DNA of 26,883 bases from the NCBI GenBank assembly GCA_964602275.1, contig CAZRQF010000012.1, forward strand, positions 1 to 26,883. The letters are read 5' to 3'. This document shows, piece after piece, positions 9,323-17,024 of this stretch. The translations under genes and the position numbers were made by a program. The DNA comes from RGIG6291 sp964602275 (GTDB taxonomy: Bacteria > Bacillota > Clostridia > TANB77 > UBA1234). The notes under the pieces were generated by a model that was given only the letters and a program-made list of their open reading frames with translations, made no database searches and was not told where the DNA came from. Position 1 is the first letter of the stretch; every line of letters begins with the position of its first letter.

Positions 9323-9376
9323 CTGTAACCAAGGATAAGTGGAGATAATATCCTCATCCCTCGTCAAGGTTCGCAG
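9323..9376 (-). promoter_or_regulatory. Structured rpsO leader, candidate S15 autoregulatory site
   Basis: In the leftward RNA, AACC (9368-9371) can pair with GGUU (9327-9330), and AGGGAUGAG (9353-9361) with CUUAUCCUU (9331-9339), including two G-U pairs. A one-sided internal loop UUGACG separates the helices. S15 is known to bind folded leaders of its own mRNA in several bacterial groups, with unrelated structures. I infer the same here; the binding determinants are not proven by inspection. Confidence 0.45.
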
Positions 9377-9378
9377 TA

Positions 9379-9407
9379 ATTATATTATAAATACGCTTAA
9401 AAATCAA
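9379..9407 (-). promoter_or_regulatory. SigmaA promoter of rpsO
   Basis: Reading leftward, TTGATT (9402-9407) is followed after exactly 17 bases by a perfect TATAAT (9379-9384). Transcription would begin near 9371-9374, giving a leader of about 85 bases before the rpsO ATG. Confidence 0.82.
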
Positions 9408-9433
9408 GTAAATTTTATCCATTTTTAGCTTTT

Positions 9434-10240
9434 TTAGAGTTCAAATGTATATGTTCTTGTTATTTCTTTCATTTCTCTTTCAATTTTCAAATATTTTGGT
9501 ACATCATAGTTTGAAGAAAACTCAAGTTCAAATGTTTGTGAATCTTTTGCCTTTATTGTTGTAGTTACCTTTTCAGTTTTGCTTTCTTCTGTATTATACC
9601 CTATACCTATTTTAGTTATATCAATATCTTCAAATAAGTTATTGTTCTTTATAGTAACTTTTAAATATATTTTATCAGAATATACTGTTTCTTCTTCAAC
9701 AATAAATTTTATATGATTTTTTGAAAATTCTAATTTTTCATTTAAACTATATAAAAATCTATCCGGCGATATTTTCATGATTTTATCATTTACTTTATTC
9801 ACTAAGACTAAGTATGTTTCTTCAATTAGCTCATCATTTTTCATATATTCTACTGGCAAAACATAGGTGTTTTCAGATAGCTCTTTTACTTCTTGCACAC
9901 GGAATGTAGTAAAGTCAATATCTTTTATATCGCTCATATAATCATTATAACTTTTATACGCCTTATATTCGTCAGTAAACATATTGTACGCTTTTTTATA
10001 CTCGCCAACTTCTATATACGCCAAATACTTAGAAACTGAATATGTCTTTACATACAGTGCATCTTCTACTGTTACGCTTGTAGGTAACATAGAACTCATT
10101 CTATTTTGCATTTCTATATCATTAAATACAGAAGTATCTAATACAAATTTAAGTATGCCTAAAACAATACAAGCTGTTGCTAAAAATATAATAATTTTTT
10201 TCATTGCATTTCTTTTCGCTGCTTCCTTTTTCACATTCAT
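9434..10240 (-). CDS. Membrane-anchored protein with NTF2-like and Ig-like regions, function unknown
   Basis: 268 residues; no family recognised with certainty. A basic N-terminus (KKEAAKRNAMKK) precedes one membrane segment at about residues 14-32, so the rest should be extracellular. Residues around YLAYIEVGEYKKAYNMFTDEY look like the start of an NTF2-like (DUF4878-type) fold, and the C-terminal third is beta-rich with alternating hydrophobics, like an Ig-type domain. This order matches the product of 110-1027. It has its own sigmaA promoter directly after the gpr stop codon, and AAAGGA lies about 11 bases before the ATG. No terminator separates it from gpr, so it may also be read from the upstream operon. 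No Cys or catalytic motif suggests an enzyme; a binding or scaffold role is more plausible. Confidence 0.8.
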   Translation of the reverse strand: MNVKKEAAKRNAMKKIIIFLATACIVLGILKFVLDTSVFNDIEMQNRMSSMLPTSVTVEDALYVKTYSVSKYLAYIEVGEYKKAYNMFTDEYKAYKSYNDYMSDIKDIDFTTFRVQEVKELSENTYVLPVEYMKNDELIEETYLVLVNKVNDKIMKISPDRFLYSLNEKLEFSKNHIKFIVEEETVYSDKIYLKVTIKNNNLFEDIDITKIGIGYNTEESKTEKVTTTIKAKDSQTFELEFSSNYDVPKYLKIEREMKEITRTYTFEL

Positions 10241-10273
10241 ATTATCAATATTCCTTTCCGCTTATATAATTTG

Positions 10274-10302
10274 ATTATATTACACGCAAAAAAGGATAGC
10301 AA
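10274..10302 (-). promoter_or_regulatory. SigmaA promoter of the 268-residue membrane protein gene
   Basis: Leftward TTGCTA (10297-10302), a 17-base spacer, then a perfect TATAAT (10274-10279). It fits in the 70-base gap after gpr. Confidence 0.78.
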
Positions 10303-10310
10303 TAAAAATT

Positions 10311-11240
10311 TTATAAAGCTTCATTTATGCCTTCCGCTATAACAAAAGATACATTTTCTATTAATTCGTCTATTTCTTTTGGAGTTACTATAAAATTATA
10401 GTCTTGTGGCAATAAAGCATTTTTCATTTCTTGATATGTGTATTTTTTAGTTAAATCTTCTAATGCTCTTGTGCTAGTTTCATCTTGCTTTAATTTTTCC
10501 GCAAATAATTCCAAAGCATCACTTGCAATTACCGCTGCTTCTACAACAGTTGGCACGCCAATTGCAATAACTGGCACTCCCATCGTTTCTTTTGTTATTG
10601 CATTTCTGGCATTTCCAACTCCAGAACCTGGCACTATACCTGTGTTTGAAATTTGAATTGTTGTGTTTATTCTATTCATCTTCCTAGAAGCTAGTGCATC
10701 TATCACAATTAAAATATCTGGCGAAACCTTTTCAACAATGCCTCTTATTATCTCGCCTGTTTCTATTCCCGTTGTTCCTAATACTCCGGGCGAAATTGCA
10801 CAAATTGGTCTAGTACCTTCTTTTACATATTCTGGTACATATTCAATTAAATGTCTTGTAAGCTCTATTTGCGATACAACTTTTGGACCTAGTGCATCTG
10901 CTGTTATATCCCAATTTCCAAGCCCTACAACTAATACCGTATCGTCTGTTTTCAAATTTGTAATTTCTTTTATTAGTGTTGCCAATTTATTAGATACTCT
11001 TTTATTAAATTCTTCGTCATTGTCTTTTAATTTTTGTGCTTCAAGTGTAATATATTCGCCTTTAGCCTTACCTAAGTTTTCTGCTGCTATATCTGATGTT
11101 ATTTTTACTTTTGTAATTAATATATCTTGTTCGCTATCATCAACGATTGTTTCCACGCCTGGTATTTCGTCTTCATATTTACAGGCAGCTTTATACATCT
11201 CTCGTGTTTCAATTGCCAAATCTGTCCTTATTTTTTCCAT
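10311..11240 (-). CDS. gpr: Spore germination protease GPR
   Basis: 309 residues. GPR is an atypical aspartic-type protease, active as a tetramer in the spore core, that starts degradation of the small acid-soluble proteins at germination. Recognisable segments are the N-terminal IRTDLAIE, VLVVGLGNWDITADALGPKV near residue 105, ISPGVLGTTGIETGEII, IDALASRK and GVPVIAIGVPTVVEA. In Bacillus the zymogen carries about 15 residues before the RTDLA motif that are removed on activation; here only MEKI precedes it, and no in-frame start exists upstream. GGAGGTG lies 5 bases before the ATG but is embedded in a 10-bp hairpin. holA is 39 bases upstream. The holA-gpr order is known from Bacillus, where rpsT lies between them; rpsT is absent here. 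Confidence 0.96.
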   Translation of the reverse strand: MEKIRTDLAIETREMYKAACKYEDEIPGVETIVDDSEQDILITKVKITSDIAAENLGKAKGEYITLEAQKLKDNDEEFNKRVSNKLATLIKEITNLKTDDTVLVVGLGNWDITADALGPKVVSQIELTRHLIEYVPEYVKEGTRPICAISPGVLGTTGIETGEIIRGIVEKVSPDILIVIDALASRKMNRINTTIQISNTGIVPGSGVGNARNAITKETMGVPVIAIGVPTVVEAAVIASDALELFAEKLKQDETSTRALEDLTKKYTYQEMKNALLPQDYNFIVTPKEIDELIENVSFVIAEGINEAL

Positions 11241-11273
11241 AAAAACACCTCCGCAATTATTATTTGCAGAGGT
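11241..11273 (-). terminator. Terminator-like hairpin occluding the gpr Shine-Dalgarno
   Basis: In leftward RNA a 10-pair stem (11247-11256 with 11264-11273, one G-U pair) closes a 7-base loop and is followed by GUUUUU and the gpr ATG. The 3' arm is the gpr ribosome binding site GGAGGU. It can act as an intrinsic terminator for holA, or as a translation block on gpr, or both. The G-U pair exists only in the leftward transcript, supporting action on that strand. Confidence 0.6.
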
Positions 11274-11279
11274 TAATTT

Positions 11280-12227
11280 TTACATACATATTATTTTTTG
11301 AAGTCCTACTTTTAGGTCCATTCTTCCATTTTTTGAATCTACATCAAGTCTAGCTAATTCTTCTATTATTTTTATCAATTCGTCTTGCGAAAAATTACCA
11401 CATTGACTAGCATATTTTTTTGCTGGATATGGTTTTACATCAAGTTCTTGTGCCACATCCTTTTTAGCTTTCAATGCCTCTTTTGCTAAAAGCAACATTT
11501 TGAAATGTTTAAAAACCATTATCATTATTTTTTGAATAGGCTCTTTATTTTCAAGCAATTCATCCAAATACTTTAAAGCTATCTTAGAATTTTTAGCACC
11601 TATACAATCTATTAAATCAAATATAATTATTTCAGATGTCTTTATGCACATTTTGTCAATTATATCTTTTGTAATTTTTGAATTTTCTAAAACACAATTT
11701 GCTAACTTATCTATTTCGCTATTTAAGAGCATTTTATCAGTTCCGCATATTTCAAGCAAATATTCTGCTTCACTTTTATCAATCGCTACATTATAGCTTG
11801 CTGCAGTTTGCATTATCCATTTTACAATCTCATACGGTTTGTTTTTTTCAAAAATCAAAGTTTTTCCACATTCATTTATAAGTTTACGCAATTTAGTATT
11901 CGTTCCACTTTCTTCATAAAACACTAACCATATAAAATCTAGCTTATTTATTATTTGCTCTTCTATATCTTTTGTAAGCCAATCTTTTTTCCCGGGTTGT
12001 GTTTCGTCGGTCGCGACTTCTTTCTTTTGCAGTTTAACTACAATCAACTTTTCCTCAGCTAAAAAAGAATATGTAGAAAGCTCTTGTTGTAACATATACA
12101 AATTATCTTTATCTATTTGGATATAATTAATGCCTTTTGTCAATTTATTAAAATGTGATTTTATTTTTTGCAAATAGTTTTGCTTTTCATATTCGTCGTC
12201 GCCACTTATTAAATACAAATTTTCCAA
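11280..12227 (-). CDS. holA: DNA polymerase III subunit delta
   Basis: 315 residues, near the usual size of HolA. Delta is the clamp-loader subunit that opens the beta sliding clamp. The N-terminus ENLYLISGDDEYEKQ is the degenerate nucleotide-fold start of the family; later segments such as LDFIWLVFYEES, ADEYLLEICGTD-like helices, LDELLENKEPIQKIMIMVFKHFKMLLLAKEAL and the C-terminal LARLDVDSKNGRMDLKVGLQKII are typical. It starts at a TTG (12225-12227), with GAGGTG 5 bases upstream; the site overlaps the ruvC stop codon. It lies 9 bases after ruvC, so the two are co-translated. Confidence 0.92.
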   Translation of the reverse strand: MENLYLISGDDEYEKQNYLQKIKSHFNKLTKGINYIQIDKDNLYMLQQELSTYSFLAEEKLIVVKLQKKEVATDETQPGKKDWLTKDIEEQIINKLDFIWLVFYEESGTNTKLRKLINECGKTLIFEKNKPYEIVKWIMQTAASYNVAIDKSEAEYLLEICGTDKMLLNSEIDKLANCVLENSKITKDIIDKMCIKTSEIIIFDLIDCIGAKNSKIALKYLDELLENKEPIQKIMIMVFKHFKMLLLAKEALKAKKDVAQELDVKPYPAKKYASQCGNFSQDELIKIIEELARLDVDSKNGRMDLKVGLQKIICM

Positions 12228-12236
12228 ATTAACACC

Positions 12237-12725
12237 TCATTTTATAGTTTCAGCATATCTATGCGAATGTGCATGACAAATTGCTATTGCCATTGCATCA
12301 GTTGTATCGTCAAGCTTCGGAACTGATTGCAAATTCATTAAAGCTTTTACCATTGTTTGTACTTGCTTTTTGTCAGCCCTTCCATACCCAACTACAGCCT
12401 GCTTTACTTGTAGCGGAGTATATTCATATATATCTATTCCTTTTTTTGCGGCGACAGTTAGTACATTGCCTCTGCCTTGTGCAACCCCAATTACAGTTTT
12501 AGCATTTGAATGATAAAAAAGCTCTTCAATCGCCATTGCATCCGGCTTATATTTATCAACTAACATAGACATATCGTCATATATTTTCAAAAGTCTTTGC
12601 GGCATTGGAACTCCAGCTTTTGTTTCTATTGCACCACAATCTAAAAGTTTAAAATGATTGCCTATATATTCTATTACCCCATACCCAGTTATTGCATAGC
12701 CAGGGTCTACTCCTAAAATTATCAT
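12237..12725 (-). CDS. ruvC: Crossover junction endodeoxyribonuclease RuvC
   Basis: 162 residues, a normal length. RuvC dimers cut Holliday junctions symmetrically during recombination repair, guided by RuvAB. All four acidic metal ligands expected of the RNase H fold are present: Asp7 (GVDPG), Glu67 (AIEEL), Asp140 and Asp143 (DDTTDA). The PxxVKQAVVGYGRADKKQV segment is also characteristic. The start has GAGGT 6 bases upstream, overlapping the stop of the debranching enzyme gene. ruvA and ruvB are not next to it, although they commonly follow ruvC. Confidence 0.97.
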   Translation of the reverse strand: MIILGVDPGYAITGYGVIEYIGNHFKLLDCGAIETKAGVPMPQRLLKIYDDMSMLVDKYKPDAMAIEELFYHSNAKTVIGVAQGRGNVLTVAAKKGIDIYEYTPLQVKQAVVGYGRADKKQVQTMVKALMNLQSVPKLDDTTDAMAIAICHAHSHRYAETIK

Positions 12726-12734
12726 TTGTTAACC

Positions 12735-14615
12735 TCACATTACCAATTTTATAATCGCTGCCACACTCCACGCTTGCGAGTATGCACCTTTTGCAAGCCT
12801 TGGTTCATCTGCATCATATATCTCTGAAACGCTACCAACGCACCTATCTTCTAGCAAATCTTCTAATTGTTTCAATCTTAATTTTCTTTTGTATATAGCT
12901 TCATACGCATTTGTATAAAGCATAAGTAGCCACGGCCAAACCGTACCTTGGTGATAACTTGTATCTCTACTATATACATTTCCCTCATATCTAGATTTGT
13001 AACATTCATCTTCTGCATCTAATGTCTTTAATCCTTTATTTGTAAATAGCTTATCTGTAACTAAATCTAAAATTTCTTTTGCTTTATCTCCAGTAACAAC
13101 TGGGAAAGTAAGTCCTACTGCAAAAATTTGATTTGGTCTAACTTGAGAATTAAATGGTTCGATTGTATCAAATAATCCTTCGTCCGCATAAAACTTTTTA
13201 AAAGATTCTTTTACTTTCTTAGATAAAGTGTTATCAAAATCTTTTTCTAAATTTTTAGCTAGATTTTCCATAGCTTTTAGCGCATTATACCATAATGCAT
13301 TTACCTCAACTGCTTTGCCATATCTTGGAGTTGGCACTACATCTCCAACTTTCGCATCCATCCAAGTTAGTTGTGTTTTTTCATTTCCTGCCATTATTAA
13401 TCCATCTTTGTCCATTTTTATATCGTATAAAGTTCCATTTTGGTAATAAGATATTATTTCTTCTAACTTAGAATAAATTTCTTTCAAAGTAGTAATATCA
13501 CTTGTATATTTAAAATATTTATACACCGCTTCTATATACCAAAGTGACGAATCAACACTATTATAAGCTTGACCACCGTGATCATTTATCACATTTGGCA
13601 CTAAACCTTTTTCTATGTACTTTGCAAAGTATTTTATAATCTCTCTTGCATCAGCATATCTATTTGTTTTTAATAGCAAATTTTCAAATGCAATAAATGT
13701 ATCTCTTCCCCAGTCTGTAAACCATGGATACCCTGCGATAATAGTTTTATTATCGTTTTTCTCTATTACAAAACTATCAGCTGCAATAACTAAATCTTTT
13801 TGAATTTCGTCTTTTGCACCAGCTATTTTACAAATCTTCTTTAGTCTAATTTCCTCACTTTTTATTTCATCTTTTTTAGTAATTTCAAACTCATTTTCTT
13901 TTGCAACCTCTGCCGTAAATAAAATCTTTTTACCCTCTCGAGGTGAAATGCTTATTTTGAATTCGCCAGGAATGTTTTGCCTTTCAGTATCGTCTAAGCC
14001 TCTTTCGTTTTCAACTCTATAATACATATCATCAAAAAAGGTATTATCTAATTTTTGATATTCACTATCGTCTACATGTATTTTAAGTACAAAATCATTT
14101 TCTAATTTTACAAACAAATCGCCGTCATAAGATTGCGTATACTCCTTAGCACTTTTAGTATTATGATAACTTCTGTAATTTACAAGTGGCATAAGCTTCA
14201 TTTGTACCTCAAAACCATTATCATTTTCTATGTCATATTCAATAACAACTTTGTTTTTGCCATGTACCATAGAAATTTTTTTGCGAATTGCGACATCATC
14301 AATTATATAAAAATACTCTGGTAAATAATCTTTAACAAACTTTCTTTGAAATGTATAACCTTTTTGGATATAATTGTGACATTCGTTTGAAGATATTGTA
14401 TGCTCTGTGCCATTTATAGCTATATATTCATTCACTTTTGATAAAACAAGTATTCTATTTTCTTCTTCTGGTAATGCTGCTATCAATAGTCCATGATATT
14501 TTCTGGTGTTTGCACCAATTAGTGTAGTAGATGCAAAACCACCCATGCCATTTGCAATTACCCACTCTTTGCTTATTCCGTCTTCATAATTAGAAATGTT
14601 ATCTTTTGTATACAT
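12735..14615 (-). CDS. Glycogen debranching enzyme (amylo-alpha-1,6-glucosidase type)
   Basis: 626 residues. The N-terminal region with EWVIANGMGGFASTT and NTRKYHGLLIA is the GDE_N domain of archaeal-type debranching enzymes. The C-terminal half is an (alpha/alpha)6 barrel with GYPWFTDWGRDTFIA, VDSSLWYIEAVYKY, LTWMDAK and YHQGTVWPWLL, which line the active site of the GH133-like group. The enzyme hydrolyses alpha-1,6 branch points left on trimmed glycogen or maltodextrin in the cytosol. No other glycogen gene is in the window. Initiation is unusual: AAAGGAG is 28 bases from the ATG at 14615, separated by an 18-base palindromic hairpin, and no other in-frame start is available nearer. It sits 43 bases after yvcK, the widest gap in this part of the operon but one. 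Confidence 0.93.
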   Translation of the reverse strand: MYTKDNISNYEDGISKEWVIANGMGGFASTTLIGANTRKYHGLLIAALPEEENRILVLSKVNEYIAINGTEHTISSNECHNYIQKGYTFQRKFVKDYLPEYFYIIDDVAIRKKISMVHGKNKVVIEYDIENDNGFEVQMKLMPLVNYRSYHNTKSAKEYTQSYDGDLFVKLENDFVLKIHVDDSEYQKLDNTFFDDMYYRVENERGLDDTERQNIPGEFKISISPREGKKILFTAEVAKENEFEITKKDEIKSEEIRLKKICKIAGAKDEIQKDLVIAADSFVIEKNDNKTIIAGYPWFTDWGRDTFIAFENLLLKTNRYADAREIIKYFAKYIEKGLVPNVINDHGGQAYNSVDSSLWYIEAVYKYFKYTSDITTLKEIYSKLEEIISYYQNGTLYDIKMDKDGLIMAGNEKTQLTWMDAKVGDVVPTPRYGKAVEVNALWYNALKAMENLAKNLEKDFDNTLSKKVKESFKKFYADEGLFDTIEPFNSQVRPNQIFAVGLTFPVVTGDKAKEILDLVTDKLFTNKGLKTLDAEDECYKSRYEGNVYSRDTSYHQGTVWPWLLMLYTNAYEAIYKRKLRLKQLEDLLEDRCVGSVSEIYDADEPRLAKGAYSQAWSVAAIIKLVM

Positions 14616-14650
14616 ATTATAATCGTATGATAAATATCATACTCTCCTTT
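14616..14650 (-). promoter_or_regulatory. Shine-Dalgarno / hairpin / start arrangement of the debranching gene
   Basis: The order in the leftward RNA is AAAGGAG (14644-14650), the palindrome GTATGATATTTATCATAC (14625-14642), then nine bases and the ATG. Folding the palindrome removes 18 bases and brings the effective SD-to-ATG distance from 28 to about 10. An ATG inside the hairpin opens a 7-codon frame ending one base before the real start, but lies only 3 bases from the SD. Confidence 0.55.
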
Positions 14651-14658
14651 CAAAAAAA

Positions 14659-16110
14659 TTATTTTTTCTGTCCAACAATTGGTACATTATGACTCGTATT
14701 TCTTTTTTTCTTATTTTTCTTTTTATTAGAAATAACTTTTACATCTCTAAATAATATACTTTTCTTTTTGTTTTTCTTTTTCATATTGTTAAGCTTAGAT
14801 TTTATCATATAAACCTCTAAGGCTTTTTTATCCGCAGCAATATCAAGATTGTCACAAACTATTTTCATAATAGACTTTGCAAGCTTATCAGAATCATGTC
14901 TGATATATCCTTTATCATCTGTTTTAGCATAATCTTCGATAATGAGTTCCACGCCGGTATTTCTTATTTCATTTTTATCGACTTCCAATACATCTGACCC
15001 CTCTTTATTATACCTTCTAACATATTCTGGCATAATATCACTTTCATTTGCTAAACAATACTGCATAACGCCTTTTCCTATATGCTCATGAATAGCATTT
15101 ATTAAATCTGAAACTTTATAATTATCAGTTTGACCTTTTTCAGACATTATATTTGAAACAAAAATTTTAATAGCTTTACTCTTCTTTACTTCATCACTTA
15201 CTTCTTTTATTAATAAACTTGGTATAATTCCTGTATACAAACTTCCAGGACCAATTATAATCAAATCAGCTTCTTTTATGCTTCTAATAACTTCAGGAGC
15301 TGGCTCACATCTTTCAGGTTGCAAAAATACCTTTTCAATAGCAGCTTCTCTCTCAATAACTTTATCTATTATATCATTTTCACCTATTACTCTAGTGCCA
15401 TCTCTAAGTATAGCACCTAGCTTCACTTTATTTAATGTAACAGGCAAAACTTTTCCAGTTACAGAAAGAACATCTGAAGTATCTTGAATTGCCTTCGCAA
15501 AATTTTGATCACAAATATCATTCATTGCAGCAAGCAACAAATTACCAAAATTTTGTCCTGCCAAAGTTCCTTTTTTAAACTTATATTCCATAAGCTCTTG
15601 CATTTTCTCTTCACTACTTGAAAGTGCAATAAGTGATTGTCTTAAATCGCTAGGTGGCAATATTCCAAAATCTCTCGTCATTATTTCTTCACTATTGCCA
15701 TTACTTACAACTGAAACTATTGCGGTAATGTTATTAGAAAAGTATTTTAAACCTTTTAATAAATTCGCCATTCCAGCACCACCACCGATAACGGCAATCT
15801 TTATATTTTTATCAAGCATTCTTTTATCATATAACAATTTTTTTAAATTTACCGTTTTGGTGCTACTTGCTGTTGATTCAGCAATAGCTTTAAGAAGACA
15901 TCTTTCTGCCATAAAGAAAGATATTGTAACACAAACAAATCCACTAATAAACGAAAGTGCTGCTATAAGTATATCTTTAAGATCAGACACCTCGGTAGCT
16001 ATTACTTTGGCAAAACCATACGCTATTAATGCAGTACCTATCAAAGTTAATATCCACCATCTTTTCATTTTTAACCTTGCTCCAAACCACTCTTTTAAAT
16101 TGTCATTCAT
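14659..16110 (-). CDS. yvcK: YvcK/CofD-like UDP-sugar-binding protein with membrane anchor
   Basis: 483 residues. The central part matches the YvcK (MgfK, CofD-related) family, which binds UDP-GlcNAc-type sugars and controls carbon flow into cell wall precursors and growth on gluconeogenic carbon. Signatures include KIAVIGGGAGMANLLKGLK (109 onward), FGILPPSDLRQSLIALS, LLLAAMNDIC, and LIIIGPGSLYTGIIPSLL. The first Gly-rich motif reads GGGAGM rather than the more usual GGGTGL. Two transmembrane helices (about 19-40 and 46-68) precede the domain, absent from the soluble ~317-residue Bacillus protein. The last ~40 residues are very Lys-rich. It follows murB by 16 bases, a neighbourhood known in Clostridia, but rapZ and whiA, usually adjacent, are missing. 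AGGGG is the likely ribosome binding site. Confidence 0.9.
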   Translation of the reverse strand: MNDNLKEWFGARLKMKRWWILTLIGTALIAYGFAKVIATEVSDLKDILIAALSFISGFVCVTISFFMAERCLLKAIAESTASSTKTVNLKKLLYDKRMLDKNIKIAVIGGGAGMANLLKGLKYFSNNITAIVSVVSNGNSEEIMTRDFGILPPSDLRQSLIALSSSEEKMQELMEYKFKKGTLAGQNFGNLLLAAMNDICDQNFAKAIQDTSDVLSVTGKVLPVTLNKVKLGAILRDGTRVIGENDIIDKVIEREAAIEKVFLQPERCEPAPEVIRSIKEADLIIIGPGSLYTGIIPSLLIKEVSDEVKKSKAIKIFVSNIMSEKGQTDNYKVSDLINAIHEHIGKGVMQYCLANESDIMPEYVRRYNKEGSDVLEVDKNEIRNTGVELIIEDYAKTDDKGYIRHDSDKLAKSIMKIVCDNLDIAADKKALEVYMIKSKLNNMKKKNKKKSILFRDVKVISNKKKNKKKRNTSHNVPIVGQKK

Positions 16111-16126
16111 CTAAAAAAACCCCTAT

Positions 16127-17014
16127 CTATTCTCCAATTATTTTTATTTCATTTTCAATTTCAATACCAAATTTTTCTTTAACAACACTTTTTACATGGT
16201 CGATTAAATTCAATATATCTGTTGATGTTGCATTTCCATTGTTTACTACAAAGCCTGCATGCTTTGTAGAAACTTCTGCGCCACCAATAGAAAAGCCTTT
16301 AAGCCCCGCTTCATCAATTAACTTTGAAACAATAACGCCTTCTTTTCTTTTAAAAGTGCTACCTGCACTAGGCATATTTACTGGTTGCTTTAAATTTCGA
16401 GATTCATTATTTTCATTCATTTTTTTAAGTATCTGTTCTTTATCTCCGTGTTGCAACTTTAATTTTACAGATAAAATTGTACCGTCAAGTTCTTCAGAAT
16501 ATATGCTTTTTCGATAATCAAACTTATGATTTGTAATTTCATTTACATTAAGTTTATCGTCAAGGTATTTAGACGAAATTACAATATCTTTCATTTCGCC
16601 ACCATATGCACCCGCATTCATAAAAACAGCTCCACCAACAGTGCCAGGTATACCAGAAGCAAATTCTAATCCCGATAACGAATTTTCACTTGCAATTCTC
16701 GAAAGCATAATTAACGGCATGCCACACTCTGCTTCAATAATATCATCATAAACTTTATAATTTCTAAGCTTAATAGTGCTTACTACTATGCCCTTTATTC
16801 CGCCATCTCTAACTAAAATGTTAGTGCCGTTGCCAATTACAGTAATTGGTACTTCAGCTATTTTTAGTATTTTTGCCAATTCTTCTAAACTTTCAGGAGT
16901 AACAAAAATATCAGCATTGCCACCCGTTTTAAAAGATGTGTGTTTACTCATCGGTTCGTTTTCAAATACATTTTTTTCTTCGGTAATTTGCATAAGCTTT
17001 TCTAGTATCTGCAT
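16127..17014 (-). CDS. murB: UDP-N-acetylenolpyruvoylglucosamine reductase
   Basis: 295 residues from the chosen ATG. MurB uses FAD and NADPH to reduce UDP-GlcNAc-enolpyruvate to UDP-MurNAc in peptidoglycan precursor synthesis in the cytosol. FAD-binding segments TSFKTGG, GNGTNILV, and FASGIPGTVGGAVFMNAGAYGGEM are clear, as are YRKSIY, the PSAGSTFKR segment with the catalytic Ser, and the C-terminal Glu region (ENEIKIIG). It is a type II MurB by these motifs. I chose the ATG at 17014 because AAGGAGGT is 4 bases upstream; the ATG at 17059 would add 15 residues, has no site and overlaps the end of the kinase gene. It is 10 bases after the ROK kinase. Confidence 0.97.
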   Translation of the reverse strand: MQILEKLMQITEEKNVFENEPMSKHTSFKTGGNADIFVTPESLEELAKILKIAEVPITVIGNGTNILVRDGGIKGIVVSTIKLRNYKVYDDIIEAECGMPLIMLSRIASENSLSGLEFASGIPGTVGGAVFMNAGAYGGEMKDIVISSKYLDDKLNVNEITNHKFDYRKSIYSEELDGTILSVKLKLQHGDKEQILKKMNENNESRNLKQPVNMPSAGSTFKRKEGVIVSKLIDEAGLKGFSIGGAEVSTKHAGFVVNNGNATSTDILNLIDHVKSVVKEKFGIEIENEIKIIGE

Positions 17015-17024
17015 AAATACCTCC

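Noticed and set aside
14617..14640. A 7-codon leader peptide ahead of the debranching enzyme
   Set aside because: Its ATG is only 3 bases from the SD core and lies in the hairpin; spacing by the hairpin explains the arrangement better, though the peptide is not fully excluded.
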